NCBI RefSeq assembly: GCF_000799465.1
Contig: NZ_JUGU01000001.1
Location: 1,426,001 to 1,490,000 of the forward strand
Direction of reading: 5' to 3'
DNA from: Psychroserpens sp. Hel_I_66
Lineage (GTDB): Bacteria > Bacteroidota > Bacteroidia > Flavobacteriales > Flavobacteriaceae
DNA length: 64,000 bases
Each line of letters begins with the position of its first letter. The stretch's first letter is position 1. A program made the translations under genes and the position numbers. Positions 34,592 through 43,659 of this stretch are shown in pieces. The notes under the pieces are model-generated. The model ran no database searches, was not told where the DNA came from, and saw only the letters and a list, made by a program, of their open reading frames with translations.

Positions 34592-34724
34592 CTTTTGAAA
34601 TTTTTCGTGCGTCTTGTATATCTTTTAAATTCTCGATGGCATCCTTTCCTATTTTGGTGCCAACACCAAGAACAAAAAGTGCTACCGCTGCTTTTAAACT
34701 AAATTTGATTATATCTTTTTTCAT
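34578..34724 (-). CDS. Small 48-residue membrane protein (first of an overlapping pair)
   Basis: MKKDIIKFSLKAAVALFVLG followed by VGTKIGKDAIENLKDIQDAR and a basic tail ending GGR. One hydrophobic segment at about residues 8-22 makes it a candidate single-pass small membrane protein or an uncleaved signal-anchor. It is overlapped by 14 bases by the next small gene. Upstream (34725-34882) is AT-rich with nothing else visible. The function is unknown. Confidence 0.5.
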   Translation of the reverse strand: MKKDIIKFSLKAAVALFVLGVGTKIGKDAIENLKDIQDARKISKDGGR

Positions 34725-34882
34725 TTTTTTATTAACTAAATAAATAATGTAACTAAGATAAAAAATTATTGATAATTTAGTTGATAAGAATTTATATGAG
34801 CGACAAAAAAATGTAAATGGGGCAAAAATAAATTGAACAAGGCTTCAAATATATTTTTCTTATTTCAACTAGAAATAAAAAA

Positions 34883-35269
34883 TTACTCATACTTACCTAA
34901 ATCGACCTCAGCAATCTCACCATGACTTGCATGAGCAACTGCTGTACCGTTTTTAATAACCAAAAGTTGTGGTGATTGATGTATCACTTGAAATTTATAC
35001 CCAGTCTCATTAGAAACATTTCTATAGCTTAGTAAATCCAAATAGTATAAATCAATATTTGAATCCAAATCATAAGCGCTTACAAACTGTTTCATTGCCA
35101 TTCTACTGATTCCACAGGTGGTGGAATGTTTAAATATGACTTGCGTTTTAGTTTGTGATCGGTTTTCAATGTCACTCAGTTGTGATACTTCTGTTAGTGG
35201 TTGCCAAGGCAATACTTTTTCTTCTTTAGGCTCTGAAGAACCGAACATATTTTTGAATATTCCCATCAA
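34883..35269 (-). CDS. ytxJ: Bacillithiol-system redox protein YtxJ
   Basis: A 128-residue thioredoxin-fold protein with a single active-site cysteine, C52 in HSTTCGISRMA, the monothiol motif of YtxJ-type bacilliredoxins. The cis-proline is in HQSPQLLVI. It is thought to reduce mixed disulfides between proteins and bacillithiol in the cytoplasm. This implies the organism uses bacillithiol, in line with other Bacteroidota, although no bsh genes are in the window. It is divergent from clpB with a 284-base gap. Confidence 0.88.
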   Translation of the reverse strand: MMGIFKNMFGSSEPKEEKVLPWQPLTEVSQLSDIENRSQTKTQVIFKHSTTCGISRMAMKQFVSAYDLDSNIDLYYLDLLSYRNVSNETGYKFQVIHQSPQLLVIKNGTAVAHASHGEIAEVDLGKYE

Positions 35270-35410
35270 GATTTAATTTTTGATTCCCATCAACACGGAA
35301 ATCCTGTTAATTATATAAGCTATAAGTCGTATCTTCGATTACATCTTAAAAACTGACGAAAAGTCACGCTATAAAAGACAAAAACGGTCATTTTGTCGTT
35401 TAGATTAAAC

Positions 35411-35487
35411 GTTTTCCAATTGGTAAGGTTATTGACTTATTGTTTATGTAAAAATAAACAAACCGTCCAATTGATTGCGTGGAAAAC
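35411..35487. repeat. Nested inverted repeats upstream of clpB
   Basis: Outer arms GTTTTCCAATTGG (35411-35423) and CCAATTG...GGAAAAC (35467-35487, interrupted by seven bases) enclose a perfect inner hairpin TTGTTTAT/ATAAACAA (35440-35447 and 35454-35461). It lies 67 bases before the clpB ATG in the ytxJ-clpB divergent gap, and it may be an operator or an RNA structure controlling clpB. Confidence 0.6.
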
Positions 35488-35553
35488 TTAAAAGTTTAAA
35501 CTAAAAAAACCTTTAGACTACGCTCAAAGTGACAACTTAAAATATAAAATATA

Positions 35554-38163
35554 ATGAATTTTAATAATTATACCATAAAATCCCAAGAGGCAATCCAGCA
35601 AGCGCAACAACTTGCTCAGAGCTTGGGACATCAACAAATAGAAAATGAGCATATCATAAAAGCTATTTTTGAGGTTGATGAAAATGTATTGCCATTTATT
35701 TTGAAAAAACTTAATGTCAATATTGACGTTTTAAAATTGGCTTTGGATAAGCAATTGGAAAATTTCCCAAAAGTTTCGGGAGGAGAATTGCAAATTTCAA
35801 GAGAAGCCAGCAAATCACTTAACGAAGCGTCTATTGTTGCTAAGAAAATGAATGACGATTACGTTTCCGTAGAACATTTAATATTAGCGATTTTTAAGTC
35901 CAATAGTAAAATTGCCCAAATGCTAAAAGATCAAGGCGTAACCGAAAAAGGTTTGAATGCTGCGATTGAAGAGTTGAGAAAAGGTGATCGCGTGACATCC
36001 CAAAGCCAAGAGGAAACTTACAATTCACTCAATAAATACGCTAAAAACTTAAACCAGTTAGCTAAAGACGGTAAGCTGGATCCTGTTATTGGTCGTGATG
36101 AAGAAATAAGAAGAATACTTCAAATCTTATCCAGACGAACAAAAAATAACCCAATTTTAGTTGGTGAGCCAGGAACCGGTAAAACTGCGATTGCTGAAGG
36201 TTTAGCACATAGAATCGTAGATGGCGATATTCCAGAAAACTTAGTGGATAAGCAAATCTATGCGCTCGATATGGGAGCATTGATTGCAGGTGCTAAGTTT
36301 AAAGGAGAATTTGAAGAACGACTCAAAGCGGTCATCAAAGAAGTAACCACAAGTGATGGAGATATCGTATTATTTATTGACGAGATTCACACACTTGTTG
36401 GTGCAGGTGGCGGACAAGGAGCCATGGATGCAGCAAACATTCTAAAACCAGCATTGGCTCGTGGAGAACTGCGTGCCATTGGTGCAACAACACTTGATGA
36501 GTATCAAAAATACTTTGAAAAAGACAAAGCTTTAGAGCGTCGTTTCCAAAAAGTAATGGTCAATGAGCCAGATACCGAAAGTGCTATTTCGATACTTCGT
36601 GGTATTAAGGAAAAATATGAAACGCACCATAAAGTTCGTATTAAAGATGAAGCAATTATTGGTGCTGTGGAACTTTCAGAACGTTATATCACCAACCGTT
36701 TTCTGCCAGATAAAGCTATTGATTTAATGGATGCGGCTGCGTCTAAGTTGCGTATGGAAATCAACTCAAAACCAGAAGAACTCGACGTTTTGGATAGAAA
36801 GATCATGCAACTCGAAATTGAGATTGAGGCCATCAAACGTGAAAAGGACGAAGTAAAATTAAAATCTTTACGTTCGGATCTGGCAAATTTAAAAGAAGAA
36901 CGAAATGAGATCAATGCCAAATGGAAAAGCGAGAAAGAGGTCGTTGACAACATTCAAACCATAAAGTCCAAAATTGAAGAGTACAAACTGGAAGCCGAAC
37001 GTGCTGAGCGCGATGGTGACTACGGAAAAGTGGCTGAAATTCGCTACGGAAAGATAAAAGAAGCTCAGGAATCACTGGAAAAATTTCAGAATGAGCTTAA
37101 AGAAAATCAAAACAAAAGTTCTCTCATAAAAGAAGAAGTGACTTACGAAGATATTGCGGAAGTTGTGGCAAAATGGACAGGCATTCCTGTTACCAAAATG
37201 CTACAAAGTGATCGTGAGAAACTTTTAAAACTAGAAGATCAATTACATAAACGTGTGGTTGGGCAGGAAGAAGCTATTGTTGCTGTTAGTGATGCTGTGA
37301 GACGATCTCGAGCAGGTTTACAGAATCCTCAAAAACCAGTTGGAACATTCTTATTTTTAGGAACCACAGGTGTTGGTAAAACGGAATTAGCCAAAGCACT
37401 AGCAGAATATCTTTTTGATGATGAAAATGCCATGACGAGAATAGATATGAGCGAATACCAAGAACGCCACAGTGTGAGCAGATTAGTTGGTGCACCTCCA
37501 GGATATGTTGGTTATGACGAAGGTGGACAATTAACTGAAGCGGTTAGAAGAAAGCCATACTCGGTCGTATTATTGGATGAGATTGAAAAAGCACATCCAG
37601 ATACCTTTAATATTTTATTGCAGGTATTGGATGAAGGTCGATTGACCGACAACAAAGGTCGTGTTGCAGATTTCAAGAATACGATAATAATTATGACCTC
37701 AAATATGGGAAGCCAGATCATACAAGAGCGTTTTGAAGCAACCAAAGATGTTGATTCTGCAATCGAGGCAGCAAAAGTGGAAGTTCTCGGGTTATTGAAA
37801 CAAACCGTACGACCAGAGTTTTTAAATAGAATTGATGACACCATTATGTTTACTCCGTTAAACCAGGAAAACATTAAAGAAATTGTTGGTTTACAATTAA
37901 AGGGAGTGCAAAAAATGATTGCAAAACAAGGTATAACATTTGATGCAACACCAGAGGCGATTTCGTATTTAGCGGTTAAAGGCTACAATCCAGAATATGG
38001 TGCAAGACCCGTAAAACGTGTCATCCAAAAAGAAGTTTTAAATGAGCTTAGTAAAGAAATCCTATCTGGAAAAGTCACTACAGATAGTATTATTCTCTTA
38101 GATTCATTCGATGACAAATTAGTCTTTAGAAATGAAGCTAGTATGGTTTCCGAAGAAATCTAA
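35554..38163 (+). CDS. clpB: ATP-dependent disaggregase ClpB
   Basis: An 869-residue Hsp100 that, with DnaK, extracts proteins from aggregates. The order is complete: N-domain (residues 1-145), AAA-1 with Walker A GEPGTGKT and Walker B VLFIDEIH, the long coiled-coil middle domain (about 400-530) that marks ClpB against ClpA/C, then AAA-2 with [14 protein letters not shown] and [12 protein letters not shown], and the C-terminal domain. A heat-shock promoter was not recognised, but nested inverted repeats lie upstream. Three hairpins follow the stop. Confidence 0.97.
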   Translation: MNFNNYTIKSQEAIQQAQQLAQSLGHQQIENEHIIKAIFEVDENVLPFILKKLNVNIDVLKLALDKQLENFPKVSGGELQISREASKSLNEASIVAKKMNDDYVSVEHLILAIFKSNSKIAQMLKDQGVTEKGLNAAIEELRKGDRVTSQSQEETYNSLNKYAKNLNQLAKDGKLDPVIGRDEEIRRILQILSRRTKNNPILVGEPGTGKTAIAEGLAHRIVDGDIPENLVDKQIYALDMGALIAGAKFKGEFEERLKAVIKEVTTSDGDIVLFIDEIHTLVGAGGGQGAMDAANILKPALARGELRAIGATTLDEYQKYFEKDKALERRFQKVMVNEPDTESAISILRGIKEKYETHHKVRIKDEAIIGAVELSERYITNRFLPDKAIDLMDAAASKLRMEINSKPEELDVLDRKIMQLEIEIEAIKREKDEVKLKSLRSDLANLKEERNEINAKWKSEKEVVDNIQTIKSKIEEYKLEAERAERDGDYGKVAEIRYGKIKEAQESLEKFQNELKENQNKSSLIKEEVTYEDIAEVVAKWTGIPVTKMLQSDREKLLKLEDQLHKRVVGQEEAIVAVSDAVRRSRAGLQNPQKPVGTFLFLGTTGVGKTELAKALAEYLFDDENAMTRIDMSEYQERHSVSRLVGAPPGYVGYDEGGQLTEAVRRKPYSVVLLDEIEKAHPDTFNILLQVLDEGRLTDNKGRVADFKNTIIIMTSNMGSQIIQERFEATKDVDSAIEAAKVEVLGLLKQTVRPEFLNRIDDTIMFTPLNQENIKEIVGLQLKGVQKMIAKQGITFDATPEAISYLAVKGYNPEYGARPVKRVIQKEVLNELSKEILSGKVTTDSIILLDSFDDKLVFRNEASMVSEEI

Positions 38164-38179
38164 AAAATATGAAGATTTG

Positions 38180-38210
38180 CTGTAACATTTTCAAGGTGTT
38201 ACAGTCTTTT
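38180..38210 (+). terminator. First terminator after clpB
   Basis: CTGTAACA (38180-38187) pairs with TGTTACAG (38197-38204), then TCTTTT. Confidence 0.65.
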
Positions 38211-38229
38211 AAGTGGTTGGTTAGTAAAG

Positions 38230-38267
38230 AACAGCGCAATACTTTTTAAGTTGAGCGCTGTTTTTTT
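38230..38267 (+). terminator. Second, strong terminator after clpB
   Basis: AACAGCGC (38230-38237) pairs with GCGCTGTT (38255-38262), GC-rich and followed by T7. A third small hairpin (AGCTAAA/TTTAGCT) lies directly after it. The series blocks read-through into the next gene. Confidence 0.8.
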
Positions 38268-38331
38268 ATTGGATTGAGCTAAAAAGTTCTTTAGCTTTTC
38301 ACTATTTTTAATAGCAACTAAAAACATAGTT

Positions 38332-38727
38332 ATGGGTATTATTAAATACATTGAAAGAGAGGATGCTGAAATTTTTATTTTCGATAATTTTATCATCAAT
38401 CAAGTTAAAGAGGGTGTTGTTGTAGAGCCAGAGCACAATGATCTCCTTAACAAGATCGTCCAAAAACACTTTAGTGGCAAAGACATGGTTTATATTTCAA
38501 ATCGAGTAAAATCCTATTCCGTCAATCCGCTTATCTATCCTAAAACAGAGGCAATCCCTAATTTAGTTGCCATTGCAATGATTCCTAAAACAGCTACAAT
38601 GCGTAAAAACGCAGAATATGAGCGTCAATTTTATGACAAGCCTTATGAGATTTTTGATAGCTTGACAGACGCTATAAGTTGGGTGCAAAGCCATTTGGGC
38701 AAAAGAGAAACATCTGAGGTCAAATAA
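38332..38727 (+). CDS. Hypothetical protein, perhaps STAS/SpoIIAA-like
   Basis: A 131-residue soluble alpha/beta protein: MGIIKYIEREDAEIFIFDNFIINQ, FSGKDMVYISNRVKSYSVNP, then LVAIAMIPKTATMRKNAEYERQFYDKPYEIFDSLTDAISW. The alternation of strands and helices, and the last helix after a FDSL turn, resemble SpoIIAA-like (DUF3478) proteins, but I cannot confirm this by eye. It stands alone between clpB and mqo. Same size and form are common in Flavobacteriia with no assigned role. Confidence 0.6.
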   Translation: MGIIKYIEREDAEIFIFDNFIINQVKEGVVVEPEHNDLLNKIVQKHFSGKDMVYISNRVKSYSVNPLIYPKTEAIPNLVAIAMIPKTATMRKNAEYERQFYDKPYEIFDSLTDAISWVQSHLGKRETSEVK

Positions 38728-38772
38728 TTAAAATAAGATTTATATTCCTTAAACCTAATACCGTTTTAAAAT

Positions 38773-40260
38773 TTAAAGCTTTAATTTTTCTTCGGAAATT
38801 TTTAATTGCTCCCTAAACAATTCTTCGGTAACCTCAACATTCCAAGTGGGAACAATTTCTTTTCGTAATTGTTTTCCTTTTTCAGAATTTAAAATTTCTG
38901 GAAATGCTTTATCCAAGACATTGAGCATCACATGCGTAGCAGTAGACGCTCCAGGCGAGGCGCCAAGCAGGCACGTAATGCTACCATCTTTACTGCTTAC
39001 GACCTCTGTCCCAAATTGTAGTTCTCCACTTTCAAATTCGTTCTTTTTAATAATTTGAACGCGCTGTCCAGCCACCTTAATTTCCCAATCCTCACTTTTG
39101 GCGTCCTTATAGAATTTCCGAAGGTCATCCATACGATCCTCGTGAGACATTGCCAATTGCTCAATAAGATATTTTGTAAGCGGAAGGTTGTGCCAAAACG
39201 CACCCAGCATAGGAGAAATGTTATCTAATTTAATTGATTTGAACAAATCAAACATAGATCCTTCTTTCAAAAATTTTGGACTAAAACCAGCAAATGGCCC
39301 AAAAAGTAATTCCCGTTTCCCGTTTATAAAACGGGTATCCAAATGAGGCGTTGACATTGGTGGATCATCTGGTCCTGCTTTGCTATACACCTTGGCATAA
39401 TGTTGATTTATAACCTCTTCATTATTACAAACCAGCCATTCTCCACTTACAGGAAAGCCACCATAACCTTCTTTTTCATCAATCTCAACTTTTTGTAAAA
39501 GCAATAAACTGCCTCCTCCTGCTCCAATAAAAACATGCTGTGCATCATAGTATTTTTTTTGGTTGGTTTCTAGGTCCTTGGCAATCACAGACCATTCCAC
39601 GCCATCATCGGGATCAATGTCCAACACCTCATGATGGGTCTGTACTTTAGTGTTAAATTCAGTTTCGAGGATGCTAAAGAGTTGTCTTGTTAAATTTCCG
39701 TAGTTAACCTCTGTGCCCCTTTCAATGCGACTTGCTGCTATTTTTTCTTCGGAAGAGCGACCGTTAGCAATTAAAGGGAACCATTCTTTCATTTTTTCTA
39801 AACGATCTGTATACTCAATGGTATCAAACATGAAATGCGTTTTCATGGCTTCATATCGTTGTTTAAGATAGTCAACGTTGTCCTCACCGTAAACCCAACT
39901 GTGGTGAGGGACATTTTGTATAAAATCTTCTGGTTTTTCTATTAAACCTTGCGACACTAAATAAGACCAAAACTGTTTGGAAACCTCAAATTGGTTGCAT
40001 ATGTCCTTTGCTTTTTCAATGGAGACTTTTCCGTTTTCTTGCGGACAATAATTCAACTCACAGAGTGCAGAGTGACCGGTTCCTGCGTTATTCCACGCAG
40101 CAGAACTCTCTAGAGCCACATCATCTAATCTTTCCAAAATAAGGATCTTCATATTAGGATCAAACAATTTTGCCATAACCGCAAGAGTTGCGCTCATGAT
40201 TCCTGCTCCAACACAAATTAAATCGTAATCTTTAGCTATTGTTATAGATGAATCTGCCAT
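38773..40260 (-). CDS. mqo: Malate:quinone oxidoreductase
   Basis: A 495-residue FAD-dependent membrane-associated enzyme oxidising malate to oxaloacetate and passing electrons to the quinone pool. The FAD motif GAGIMSATLA is near residues 18-27. SSAAWNNAGTGHSALCELNY, GAGGGSLLLLQK and GFPVSGEWLVC are family hallmarks. The last residues 430-450 read SKDGSITCLLGASPGAST. The length is normal. It replaces or complements NAD-malate dehydrogenase in the TCA cycle. Its -7 box is at 40336..40343. Confidence 0.96.
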   Translation of the reverse strand: MADSSITIAKDYDLICVGAGIMSATLAVMAKLFDPNMKILILERLDDVALESSAAWNNAGTGHSALCELNYCPQENGKVSIEKAKDICNQFEVSKQFWSYLVSQGLIEKPEDFIQNVPHHSWVYGEDNVDYLKQRYEAMKTHFMFDTIEYTDRLEKMKEWFPLIANGRSSEEKIAASRIERGTEVNYGNLTRQLFSILETEFNTKVQTHHEVLDIDPDDGVEWSVIAKDLETNQKKYYDAQHVFIGAGGGSLLLLQKVEIDEKEGYGGFPVSGEWLVCNNEEVINQHYAKVYSKAGPDDPPMSTPHLDTRFINGKRELLFGPFAGFSPKFLKEGSMFDLFKSIKLDNISPMLGAFWHNLPLTKYLIEQLAMSHEDRMDDLRKFYKDAKSEDWEIKVAGQRVQIIKKNEFESGELQFGTEVVSSKDGSITCLLGASPGASTATHVMLNVLDKAFPEILNSEKGKQLRKEIVPTWNVEVTEELFREQLKISEEKLKL

Positions 40261-40335
40261 ATCAATTTTTTATAAAGGTAAAAAAGTCTATTGAGAATTT
40301 GAGTCTATAACATCCGTGAATACTAACTATTTTGG

Positions 40336-40343
40336 CAAAATTA
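40336..40343 (-). promoter_or_regulatory. -7 box for mqo
   Basis: TAATTTTG on the minus strand, about 75 bases before the mqo start, within the 210-base gap shared with the divergent TraB/GumN gene. Confidence 0.4.
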
Positions 40344-40470
40344 TTAGCTTAAAATGTTATTGAATTTTATAATGCCTTGGTACTTACAAATCATAATATC
40401 AAAAACAATTGGTTATTGGTTTGTAACATTTCCGAAGAAAATAGTACCAATACAGAAACATCTATTTATT

Positions 40471-41331
40471 ATGAAAAAAATAATACCATCACTTCTATTG
40501 TCTATTCTTGGGTTATTTACAGTACAAGGTCAAGAACTTAAAAATTCTTTACTCTGGGAAATATCTGGTAATGGATTAACCCAATCTTCATATTTATATG
40601 GGACTATTCATATGACCTGTGACGCTACCTTAAGCGAGAAAGTTAAACAGGCATTGGATGACACAACACTTCTCGTTTTAGAACTGGATATGGACGATCC
40701 ATCTATGCAAATGGGCATGATGAAAGGTTTATACATGAAAGATGGTAAAACTATCAATGATCTTGTTAGTGAAGAAGACTATAAAATTCTTGAAAAATTT
40801 ACTCTAGAGAACATTGGCATGCCTCTTAAAATGATGAAAACATTCAAGCCCTTTTTTATTACCGCTATGTTGTATCCAAAACTTTTGGGTTGTCCCGTAC
40901 AATCATATGAAGCGGAATTAATGAAGGTTGCACACGAACAAGAAGAAGAGGTTTTAGGCTTAGAAACTATAGAAGAACAAATGAGTGTTTTTGATGACAT
41001 CCCTTATGAAGATCAAGCTATTGATTTGTTGAGATCTGCTAAAGATTCTCTAGAATATGACAAAGCCACATTTGAAAAAATGTTAACCCTGTATGAGAAT
41101 CAAGATATTGAAGGCATGGGAAAAATGATGGAAGAGGATAAAAATTTATCTACAACAAAGCACAAAGATAAAATGCTGGATAATAGAAACATAAATTGGA
41201 TCTCTAAGATTGAAGCTTTCTCAAAATCACAACCTACTTTTTTTGGGGTTGGTGCTGGACATCTATCTGGAGAAAATGGTGTTATAAATTTATTGAGAAA
41301 AGCAGGTTATTCAATAAAACCTGTAAAATAA
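40471..41331 (+). CDS. TraB/GumN family protein
   Basis: A 286-residue exported protein started at ATG 40471, where a clean signal peptide begins (MKKIIPSLLLSILGLFTVQG, cleaved near GQE); a longer in-frame extension from 40354 has no signal-like or conserved content. TraB/GumN (PF01963) marks are SYLYGTIHMTCDA near the N-terminus, LVLELDMDD and, at the end, SQPTFFGVGAGHLSGENGVI. Relatives may be metal-dependent proteases (Tiki-like); the paired GTIH and GAGH motifs supply the expected histidines. It is monogenic and ends in a terminator. Confidence 0.9.
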   Translation: MKKIIPSLLLSILGLFTVQGQELKNSLLWEISGNGLTQSSYLYGTIHMTCDATLSEKVKQALDDTTLLVLELDMDDPSMQMGMMKGLYMKDGKTINDLVSEEDYKILEKFTLENIGMPLKMMKTFKPFFITAMLYPKLLGCPVQSYEAELMKVAHEQEEEVLGLETIEEQMSVFDDIPYEDQAIDLLRSAKDSLEYDKATFEKMLTLYENQDIEGMGKMMEEDKNLSTTKHKDKMLDNRNINWISKIEAFSKSQPTFFGVGAGHLSGENGVINLLRKAGYSIKPVK

Positions 41332-41350
41332 ATCGTATTAAAATTCTCTC

Positions 41351-41377
41351 AAGCCTTTTTTAAAGGCTTTCTTTTTG
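41351..41377 (+). terminator. Terminator after TraB/GumN gene
   Basis: AAGCCTTT (41351-41358) pairs with AAAGGCTT (41362-41369), 3-base loop, followed by TCTTTTTG. Confidence 0.75.
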
Positions 41378-41560
41378 TTTAAAACTTGTTAAAAAGTCAT
41401 TATTTTGGAAATAAATCTTTAGATATTTTTTTAGGCATTTTGGAATAAATTATTAACTTTGGCGCAGCTATTAATTCCCGAATTTACATAAATCCCAAAA
41501 CGGTTGGTTCTTATCATTTTTTAAGACCCGATAATAATTCATCATTCAATCTACTTAAAT

Positions 41561-42223
41561 ATGAATATCAACTCATATATAGATCATACTCTGTTAAGCT
41601 CAACTGCAACTGAGAGCGATATTATTAAGCATTGCAATCAAGCAAAAAAACATAAATTTTATTCAGTGTGCATTAACAGTTGTTATGTGCCATTAGCCAA
41701 TCAATTATTAAAAGACACTGATGTTAAAATTTGTGCTGTAGTAGGTTTTCCTTTTGGGGCTAATTCTACCAGAGCAAAAGTTTTTGAGTCCAAACAAGCT
41801 ATAGACGATGGTGCCCACGAAATTGACATGGTCATCAACCTTGGTTTTTTTAAAAGCAAGAATTACGTAGAAGTTTTTAAAGACATTAAAGATGTCAAGA
41901 GCGCTATTGGCAAAATACCTTTAAAGGTTATTTTAGAAATTAGCGAGTTATCTAAAAACGGTATTGTAAAAGCTTCTGAAATTTGTACAGACGCCAATGT
42001 AGACTTCATTAAAACATCCACTGGTTTTACTAAAAGCGGAGCCACACTTACAGCGGTAAAAATTATAAAAAAGACCGTAAAAAATAAGTGCAAAATAAAA
42101 GCCTCTGGTGGTATTAGCGATTACGAAACTGCAAAAAAATATATAGAGGTTGGCGCAGATCGTATTGGGACTTCAAAAGGAGTAGTCATATCCGAAAATG
42201 AATATTCAAATATGGAACATTAA
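41561..42223 (+). CDS. deoC: Deoxyribose-phosphate aldolase
   Basis: A 220-residue class I aldolase splitting 2-deoxyribose-5-phosphate into glyceraldehyde-3-phosphate and acetaldehyde in deoxynucleoside salvage. The Schiff-base lysine is K151 in VDFIKTSTGF; the second lysine is K180 in KIKASGGIS; AHEIDMVINLG carries the acidic residue. The length is that of the short bacterial form. No other deoxynucleoside genes lie nearby. A 229-base gap precedes it with no clear promoter of the -33/-7 type. Confidence 0.96.
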   Translation: MNINSYIDHTLLSSTATESDIIKHCNQAKKHKFYSVCINSCYVPLANQLLKDTDVKICAVVGFPFGANSTRAKVFESKQAIDDGAHEIDMVINLGFFKSKNYVEVFKDIKDVKSAIGKIPLKVILEISELSKNGIVKASEICTDANVDFIKTSTGFTKSGATLTAVKIIKKTVKNKCKIKASGGISDYETAKKYIEVGADRIGTSKGVVISENEYSNMEH

Positions 42224-42235
42224 CTTTAACCTTCC

Positions 42236-42291
42236 TTTGACAATTTTATAGATAAGAGTGGTTATATTTGAAAATCAACAAATTTTCAAAT
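42236..42291 (+). promoter_or_regulatory. Promoter with dyad for the histidine phosphatase gene
   Basis: TTTG (42236-42239), 23 bases, then an exact TATATTTG (42263-42270). From the last bases of the -7 box an inverted repeat ATTTGAAAA (42266-42274) / TTTTCAAAT (42283-42291) extends to just before the ATG at 42293, which could be an operator or a translation-blocking hairpin. Confidence 0.6.
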
Positions 42292-42292
42292 T

Positions 42293-42823
42293 ATGAAATC
42301 CGTTCTCTCCCTCGCAATAGTTATAATTCTTTCATTTCAATCTTGTGCTCAAGATGTCAAATCCAATAATGACGTTAAGCCCAGCAATGAAAAGACTACT
42401 TATTACTTCATTAGACATGCTGAAAAGGATAGAAGAAATGATTCCAATAGAAATCCAGATTTAAATAAACTAGGCCAAAAAAGAGCTAAGAAATGGGCTA
42501 AATACTTCAAAAAAATCAACCTCGATGCTGTTTATGCTACCAACTATAACCGTACACAACAAACCGCACAGCCCACTGCCGAACAAAAAAATCTAGATGT
42601 TTTAGATTACGACGCAAGCACTTTATATTCCGAAGAATTTAAAAACGCAACCAAAGGCAAAACAGTGCTAATTGTTGGTCACAGCAATACGACTCCAGCA
42701 TTTGTAAACATGATTTTGGGAGATAAAAAGTACGAGGATATTGATGATAATGATAATAGCCAATTGTTTATTGTAACAATTTCCGAAGATAAGATTACAG
42801 ATGAACTAAAAACGGTTAAATAG
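42293..42823 (+). CDS. Histidine phosphatase (SixA/phosphoglycerate mutase-like) lipoprotein
   Basis: A 176-residue protein with a lipobox (SFQSC, Cys 17). The catalytic motif is RHAEK (the RHG box variant, nucleophilic histidine at about 43), then YATNYNRTQQTAQP and the second histidine in IVGHSNTTPAFV. The small size matches SixA-type phosphatases. Being a lipoprotein it acts outside the cytoplasm, so the substrate is not a phosphorelay protein inside the cell. It overlaps the convergent next gene by 8 bases. Confidence 0.85.
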   Translation: MKSVLSLAIVIILSFQSCAQDVKSNNDVKPSNEKTTYYFIRHAEKDRRNDSNRNPDLNKLGQKRAKKWAKYFKKINLDAVYATNYNRTQQTAQPTAEQKNLDVLDYDASTLYSEEFKNATKGKTVLIVGHSNTTPAFVNMILGDKKYEDIDDNDNSQLFIVTISEDKITDELKTVK

Positions 42824-43577
42824 GCGTTACACTTATATTTTTCAACTCTATTTTAGATAACAATTCTAACTTATCATCATTAAAATACTCTGGTAGATCT
42901 GTGAGCTTTATTGACTTATCCATTGGTTTGTAATTATTATAATCCACAAACCGAACTCCGTTGACAAACCGTTCATTAAAAGCTTCTCTAAAACGCAATC
43001 CCATCCCATCTTCTTCTGCAAAAGAATAAGCCAGATAAGCTAATTTATTCGTCTTCTTATCAATCCAGTAAAAAAATACATCCTCAAAATCCTCTCCACC
43101 TCCATCTTCTTTAAAAGTAACTTTAATCGTTTGGTAGTCTTTATCATTTATAGTAACAGGTGGTAATAGTTCTTTTTGAACCGCTTCATCATTTAATCCA
43201 AAGGGCAACATCGAAAAATAGTGGACAGAATTAACCGATGCTGAATACTTTAAAGCCATAGAATCGGGTATTTCAATGATCTCATCGTTTACCTTACGAT
43301 CAAAACCATCATTTGACAATGAGTCTACAATACGGGTATTACCATCAACAGTAATTCTCGTTAGAGAAAATGTCCCATCGTTTCTTATGGCTTTATAATT
43401 TACATCCCTAAAATCAAATTCAATTTTAGAATTATATATAACCTCTCCTCCAGAAACCTCAATCGACTTATCAATAATATGTTGTGCGGTCTCATTTTCT
43501 TCGGAAACATCTTGTTTTACATCGTTTTTGCAATTCAGCAAGAAAAAGGACAGAGCAATAAAGAATAGGTATCTCAT
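42816..43577 (-). CDS. Outer-membrane lipoprotein, DUF6503-like
   Basis: A 253-residue lipoprotein (lipobox LLNC, Cys 16). The mature part starts with AQHIIDKSIEVSGGEVIYNSKIEFDFRD, which resembles LolA/LolB-like half-barrels. Later stretches such as VKVTF-like TIKVTFKEDGGGEDFEDVFFYWIDKKTNKLAYLAYSF read as successive beta strands. I believe it belongs to DUF6503, whose members are sometimes misnamed deoxyribose-phosphate aldolase; the name is from memory. It ends inside the histidine phosphatase gene (8 bases, convergent). The function is unknown; lipid or lipoprotein binding is a guess from the fold. Confidence 0.65.
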   Translation of the reverse strand: MRYLFFIALSFFLLNCKNDVKQDVSEENETAQHIIDKSIEVSGGEVIYNSKIEFDFRDVNYKAIRNDGTFSLTRITVDGNTRIVDSLSNDGFDRKVNDEIIEIPDSMALKYSASVNSVHYFSMLPFGLNDEAVQKELLPPVTINDKDYQTIKVTFKEDGGGEDFEDVFFYWIDKKTNKLAYLAYSFAEEDGMGLRFREAFNERFVNGVRFVDYNNYKPMDKSIKLTDLPEYFNDDKLELLSKIELKNISVTPI

Positions 43578-43645
43578 AATTTGAATATTAAAATAATATG
43601 TCGAGAAACAAGGTAATTAATAACATCTACAATATTTAATTTTTT

Positions 43646-43653
43646 TACCTTTG
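43646..43653 (+). promoter_or_regulatory. -7 box abutting the smpB start
   Basis: TACCTTTG matches TAnnTTTG and ends 6 bases before the ATG at 43660. If it is the promoter, transcription begins at or next to the start codon (leaderless mRNA). Confidence 0.45.
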
Positions 43654-43659
43654 TTTTCT

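Noticed and set aside
34558..34743. Plus-strand open frame of 61 codons
   Set aside because: It is antisense to the two overlapping small genes; its residues show no pattern and its start has no leader.
38199..38399. Minus-strand frame after clpB
   Set aside because: It covers the terminator hairpins and the start of the next gene, with no coding features.
40354..40470. N-terminal extension of the TraB/GumN gene
   Set aside because: The 39 extra residues are not signal-like and a standard signal peptide begins at ATG 40471.
42224..43577. Second deoxyribose-phosphate aldolase at 42816..43577
   Set aside because: Similar proteins carry that name in some annotations, but it has a lipobox, no Schiff-base lysine motif and a beta-rich sequence.
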